Assembly: GCA_963770635.1 (NCBI GenBank) | Contig: CAVYQI010000006.1 | Coordinates: forward strand, 682,001 to 746,000 | Reading direction: 5' to 3' | DNA: 64,000 nucleotides | Origin: DASZIT01 sp963770635 | GTDB lineage: Bacteria > Actinomycetota > Acidimicrobiia > Acidimicrobiales > RAAP-2 | Shown here: piece after piece, positions 61,241 through 64,000 of the stretch | Layout of the letters: the number at the start of each line of letters is the position of its first letter | How positions within the stretch are numbered: position 1 is the stretch's first letter | The notes under the pieces: generated by a model | Databases searched by the model: none | Told to the model about the DNA's origin: nothing | Seen by the model: the letters and a program-made list of their open reading frames with translations, nothing else | Made by a program: the position numbers and the translations under genes

Positions 61241-62110
61241 GTGACCGACCCGGCGCAGCTCACCGTGGCCACCTTCAACGTCCACTGCGGCGTCGACGGC
61301 TGGGGCCGACCCTTCGACGTGGCCGCCGAGTGCGCCGCCCTCGACGCCGACGTGCTGGTGGTGCAGGAATCGTGGACACCGGCCGGCGGCGGCCCGAGCA
61401 CCGCGGCGGTCGTCGGCCACCAGCTCGGCTACCAGGTCTACGAGGAGCAGCTGGCCACCGGCCGGATCTTCCCTCCCCATCCCTCGGCCAACCACCGGTG
61501 GGGGCCCCGGCCCCGCAGCGCGAGCATGGTCTTCCGGCTCGATCACCCCGGGCGGCGGCTGCAGCGGAAGGTCGATCGTCTCCATCCCGACTACGGCCTC
61601 GGCACCTTCGGACTGGCCGTGCTGACCCGGGTACCGGTCATCCACCGCGAGGTGATCCCGCTGGGCCAGCTGAAGACCGACGCTTCCATCCGGTTGGCCG
61701 TCGCCTCCACGCTGCCGGTGGGTGAGGGGACGATGACGGTGGTCGGCACCCACATGTCCCACCTGCTGCAACGGTCACCGGTGCAGTTCAAGCGGCTCCG
61801 GGCGGCGTTGCCCGACCCCGCCCAGAGCGCCGCCGTCCTCACCGGCGACATGAACATGTGGGGCCCGCCGCTGTCGGCGTTCTTCCACGGCTGGCGGCGG
61901 GTGATCCGGGGTCGCACCTGGCCGGCCTTCCGCCCCCACAGCCAGCTCGACCACCTACTGGTGACCCCGTCGGTTGTGGTGGTCGATGCCCGGATCGCCG
62001 AACGCACCGGGTCCGACCACCTCCCGGTCCGGGCGACCCTGGCCCTGGCCCGTCCCCCGGCCGGCGAAAGCGTGAGCCAGACGGGTCATCGCCAACGTCC
62101 GGCCGGGTGA
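61241..62110 (+). CDS. endonuclease/exonuclease/phosphatase (EEP) family protein
   Basis: A 289-residue protein starting at GTG 61241, 10 bp after the CoA-transferase stop. The EEP fold is marked by VATFNVHCGVDGWGR, DVLVVQESWTPAG (metal-binding Glu), TVVGTHMSHLLQ (HMSH), VLTGDMNMWGPP (catalytic D-x-N) and RTGSDHLPVRATLA (final D-H). This superfamily includes DNase, sphingomyelinase and inositol phosphatase activities. There is no signal peptide, so a cytosolic phosphoesterase is likely. Co-transcription with the CoA-transferase is probable. Confidence 0.85.
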   Translation: MTDPAQLTVATFNVHCGVDGWGRPFDVAAECAALDADVLVVQESWTPAGGGPSTAAVVGHQLGYQVYEEQLATGRIFPPHPSANHRWGPRPRSASMVFRLDHPGRRLQRKVDRLHPDYGLGTFGLAVLTRVPVIHREVIPLGQLKTDASIRLAVASTLPVGEGTMTVVGTHMSHLLQRSPVQFKRLRAALPDPAQSAAVLTGDMNMWGPPLSAFFHGWRRVIRGRTWPAFRPHSQLDHLLVTPSVVVVDARIAERTGSDHLPVRATLALARPPAGESVSQTGHRQRPAG

Positions 62111-62115
62111 CCGCC

Positions 62116-62148
62116 GGTGTCCCCGAGGTGTCCCCGAGGTGTCCCTGA
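62116..62148. repeat. three 11-bp tandem repeats GGTGTCCCCGA
   Basis: Two perfect copies and one with C-to-T (GGTGTCCCTGA) lie head to tail between the EEP and DLH genes, just upstream of the latter's promoter or leader. Confidence 0.85.
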
Positions 62149-62180
62149 CGGGGGTCGGCGGCGGCCATTAGCTTTCTTCC

Positions 62181-62969
62181 ATGGTTGATCCACTGGACGG
62201 ATTCGAGAAGGGCCCCTTCAGCGCCGAAGGCAAGACCCGGGCGGTCTACCGGATGGGTTCGGGACCCGCGGTGATCGTCATCAGCGAGATGCCCGGCATC
62301 ACCCCCCACGTCGCCGATTTCGGTCGGAAGGTGGCGGCGATCGGCTGCACCGCGGTGCTTCCCCACGTCTTCGGGGACGACGGTCGCCGACCCACCGCCG
62401 GGTACACCGTCGGGTCGCTGGCCCGGGCGTGCATCTCGAGCGAGTTCACCTGCCTGGCCCTCAAGAAGACCAGCCCCATCACCACCTGGCTACGGGCGCT
62501 GGCCAAGGCCGAGCACGAGACCTGTGGCGGGCCCGGGGTGGGGGCGGTCGGGATGTGCTTCACCGGGGGGTTCGCGCTGGGCATGATGGTTGACGACGTG
62601 GTGGTCGCCCCGGTGCTCAGCCAACCTTCGGTGCCGTTCCCGGTGAGCAAACGTCATCGCTGGGATCTCGGGATCTCCGATGCCGACCTCAAGCGGGTCC
62701 AGGAGCGGGTGGCCGCCGGGACCTGCGTGCTCGGCCTACGGTTCACCGGCGACCGGATGAGCCCCCCGCAACGGTTCGAGCATCTGCGGGAGGTGCTGGG
62801 TGACGGGTTCATCGCGGTGGAGATCGACTCGTCGGCGGGGAATCCCTACGGCCACAAGTCCATGGCCCATTCGGTCCTGACCGAGGACCTCGACGACCGG
62901 GAAGGCACCCCGACCCGGGCCGCCCTCGACCAGGTCCTCGCCTTCTTCACCGACCGGTTGCTGGCATGA
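62181..62969 (+). CDS. dienelactone hydrolase family protein
   Basis: A 262-residue alpha/beta hydrolase. The nucleophile elbow is GAVGMCFTGGFALGMMVD (Cys). Flanking features are VIVISEMPGITPHVADFGRK (oxyanion strand), and the C-terminal base in YGHKSMAHSVLTEDL. It starts at ATG 62181. It overlaps the next hydrolase by ATGA, so the two form a translationally coupled pair. It differs from the DLH at 47 kb in overall sequence. Substrate is unknown. Confidence 0.85.
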   Translation: MVDPLDGFEKGPFSAEGKTRAVYRMGSGPAVIVISEMPGITPHVADFGRKVAAIGCTAVLPHVFGDDGRRPTAGYTVGSLARACISSEFTCLALKKTSPITTWLRALAKAEHETCGGPGVGAVGMCFTGGFALGMMVDDVVVAPVLSQPSVPFPVSKRHRWDLGISDADLKRVQERVAAGTCVLGLRFTGDRMSPPQRFEHLREVLGDGFIAVEIDSSAGNPYGHKSMAHSVLTEDLDDREGTPTRAALDQVLAFFTDRLLA

Positions 62970-63862
62970 CCGCCGCCTCCGACCAGTGGGAGCGTCGGGG
63001 CGGACGGATCCCGCTCGCCGGTTACGAGGTCTTCGTGGTCGACATCGACCCGGCGGACGCGGCGGACTCGGCGGACGCGGCCGAACAGGAGCCGCTGCTG
63101 ATCATCCACGGCTTTCCCACCTCGTCCTTCGACTTCCACCAGATCGTCGACCGGCTGGCCCGGGACCGGAGGGTGGTCCTCTTCGACATGGTGGGCTACG
63201 GGCTGTCGGCCAAGCCCGACCTCGCCTACACCGTCGACATCCAGGCCGAGGTGGCGGTGGCCCTCACCGAGCGGCTCGGCCTCGACCGGATCTCCCTCCT
63301 CACCCACGACTTCGGGGACACCGTGGGCGGCGAGCTGCTGGCCCGACAGGAAGAAGGTCGTTGGCCAGTGGAGATCGTCCGCCGGGTGATCACCAACGGC
63401 AGCATCTACATCCAGATGGCCCATCTGAGCGACGGGCAGAACTTCCTGTTGAGCCTCCCCGATGCGCGGCTCGACGATACCGCGCCGATGGATGCCGGCA
63501 CCCTGGCCGCGAGTCTGGCCGCCATCTGCAGCCCGTCATCGGCGGTGAGCGCCGAAGAGCTGGAGGGAACCTCTGAGCTGGCCGCCCGTTCCGGTGGCCT
63601 CCTGCTCCTCCCCCGGACCATCCGCTACATCGAGGAGCGGCGCCGGAACGAGGCGAGGTTCACCGGCGCCATCGAAGACCACCCGTCACCGCTGCACGTC
63701 GTCTGGGGCGCCGAGGATCCCATCGCGGTGGTGGCCATGGTCGACCGCCTGCGGGAAGCCCGGCCGGATGCGAGTGTCGAGATCCTCGACGGGGTCGGGC
63801 ACTTCCCGATGATCGAGGCTCCCGACCGGTTCCTGGCCGGGGTGCAGCGCGGGTTGTCCTGA
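62966..63862 (+). CDS. alpha/beta hydrolase, haloalkane-dehalogenase/epoxide-hydrolase-like
   Basis: A 298-residue hydrolase beginning at ATG 62966, overlapping the DLH stop. LLIIHGFPTSSFDFHQIVDR, VVLFDMVGYGLSAKPDLAYT and SLLTHDFGDTVGGELLARQE carry the fold. The nucleophile position reads HDFGDT, with Asp instead of Ser as in haloalkane dehalogenases and epoxide hydrolases. VVWGAEDPIAVVAMVDRLRE and GVGHFPMIEAPDRFLAGVQR supply the acid and His. It should act on halogenated alkanes, epoxides or lipid-like ethers. A short Asp/Ala-rich stretch (DPADAADSADAAEQEP) is unusual and lies before the fold. Confidence 0.85.
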   Translation: MTAASDQWERRGGRIPLAGYEVFVVDIDPADAADSADAAEQEPLLIIHGFPTSSFDFHQIVDRLARDRRVVLFDMVGYGLSAKPDLAYTVDIQAEVAVALTERLGLDRISLLTHDFGDTVGGELLARQEEGRWPVEIVRRVITNGSIYIQMAHLSDGQNFLLSLPDARLDDTAPMDAGTLAASLAAICSPSSAVSAEELEGTSELAARSGGLLLLPRTIRYIEERRRNEARFTGAIEDHPSPLHVVWGAEDPIAVVAMVDRLREARPDASVEILDGVGHFPMIEAPDRFLAGVQRGLS

Positions 63863-63891
63863 TTCGGACCCGGTGCCGTCCATCGGCCGGG

Positions 63892-64000
63892 TCATACGGT
63901 GCAGATGACTTCCCCGTGAAGGATGCTGAACCATCCGTCGGGCTCGGTCGACCAGTCCCGCCAGGCCCGGGCAAAGCTCTCCAGGTCCCCTGGGGTGGCG
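63892..64000 (-). CDS. C-terminal fragment of a gene continuing past the right edge
   Basis: The minus-strand frame ending at TGA 63892 reads LESFARAWRDWSTEPDGWFS, then ILHGEVICTV. It is 36 codons of a protein whose body lies beyond the window. The composition is protein-like. I cannot assign a family from this tail. It converges on the hydrolase, with 29 bp between stops. Confidence 0.6.
   Translation of the reverse strand, partial: ATPGDLESFARAWRDWSTEPDGWFSILHGEVICTV

Noticed and set aside
1..64000. CRISPR array or rRNA operon
   Set aside because: No regularly spaced repeats and no rRNA-like conserved segments were seen in the window.

Overview
The window is GC-rich, densely packed actinobacterial DNA. 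A bifunctional-type Dcd, a HspR/HAIR-controlled lon, a wax ester synthase/DGAT, a mycofactocin-type SDR, a PaaX regulator, a DUF222 (13E12-type) HNH protein, a KstR-like palindrome and DUF4389/DUF2237/DUF5522 proteins fit Actinomycetota. An Acidimicrobiia-like organism is my best guess, but no 16S or marker set is present, so this is inference.

Layout. 0-1 kb: the start of a heterodisulfide-reductase-like Fe-S membrane protein (cut by the edge), dcd and tRNA-Gly(CCC). 1-9.7 kb: a visibly less GC-rich accessory stretch directly after the tRNA, with an HNH endonuclease, an MFS exporter translationally coupled to a TM0106-type RecB nuclease/helicase, a divergent NERD protein, a small gene interrupted by TGA, an ARPP-1 protein and a small membrane protein. 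9.7-28 kb: lipid and small-molecule metabolism (SDRs, acyl-CoA thioesterase, WS/DGAT, phosphotransferase operon, serine hydrolase, amine oxidase), a DUF222-HNH protein, a secreted beta-helix protein, a TetR with twin operators facing an FAD enzyme, and a D-aminoacylase-type amidohydrolase.

28-36 kb: a 14-bp palindrome matching the KstR consensus precedes an operon for a surface-anchored protein, a membrane-tethered substrate-binding protein and a LivH-LivM-LivF-LivG transporter that appears to be one fused polypeptide. A decayed VapBC pair follows. 36-42.7 kb: a large membrane protein with a Met-rich linker, glycerate kinase, an MMPL transporter, a possible IS remnant and a phosphodiester-glycosidase-like lipoprotein. 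From 32.1 to 42.0 kb I count nine apparent +1 frameshifts in unrelated genes, which looks more like local sequence error than gene decay.

42.8-64 kb: DUF5522, a diguanylate cyclase, a mycofactocin-type SDR, PaaX divergent from a fatty-acid desaturase, a dienelactone hydrolase, a lectin/SGNH secreted protein, pgi, two divergent multidrug MFS exporters, YjbQ, a fluoride riboswitch with crcB-DUF190-crcB, lon behind a HAIR operator, and hydrolase, CoA-transferase and EEP genes. No CRISPR array, rRNA or intact transposase gene was seen.
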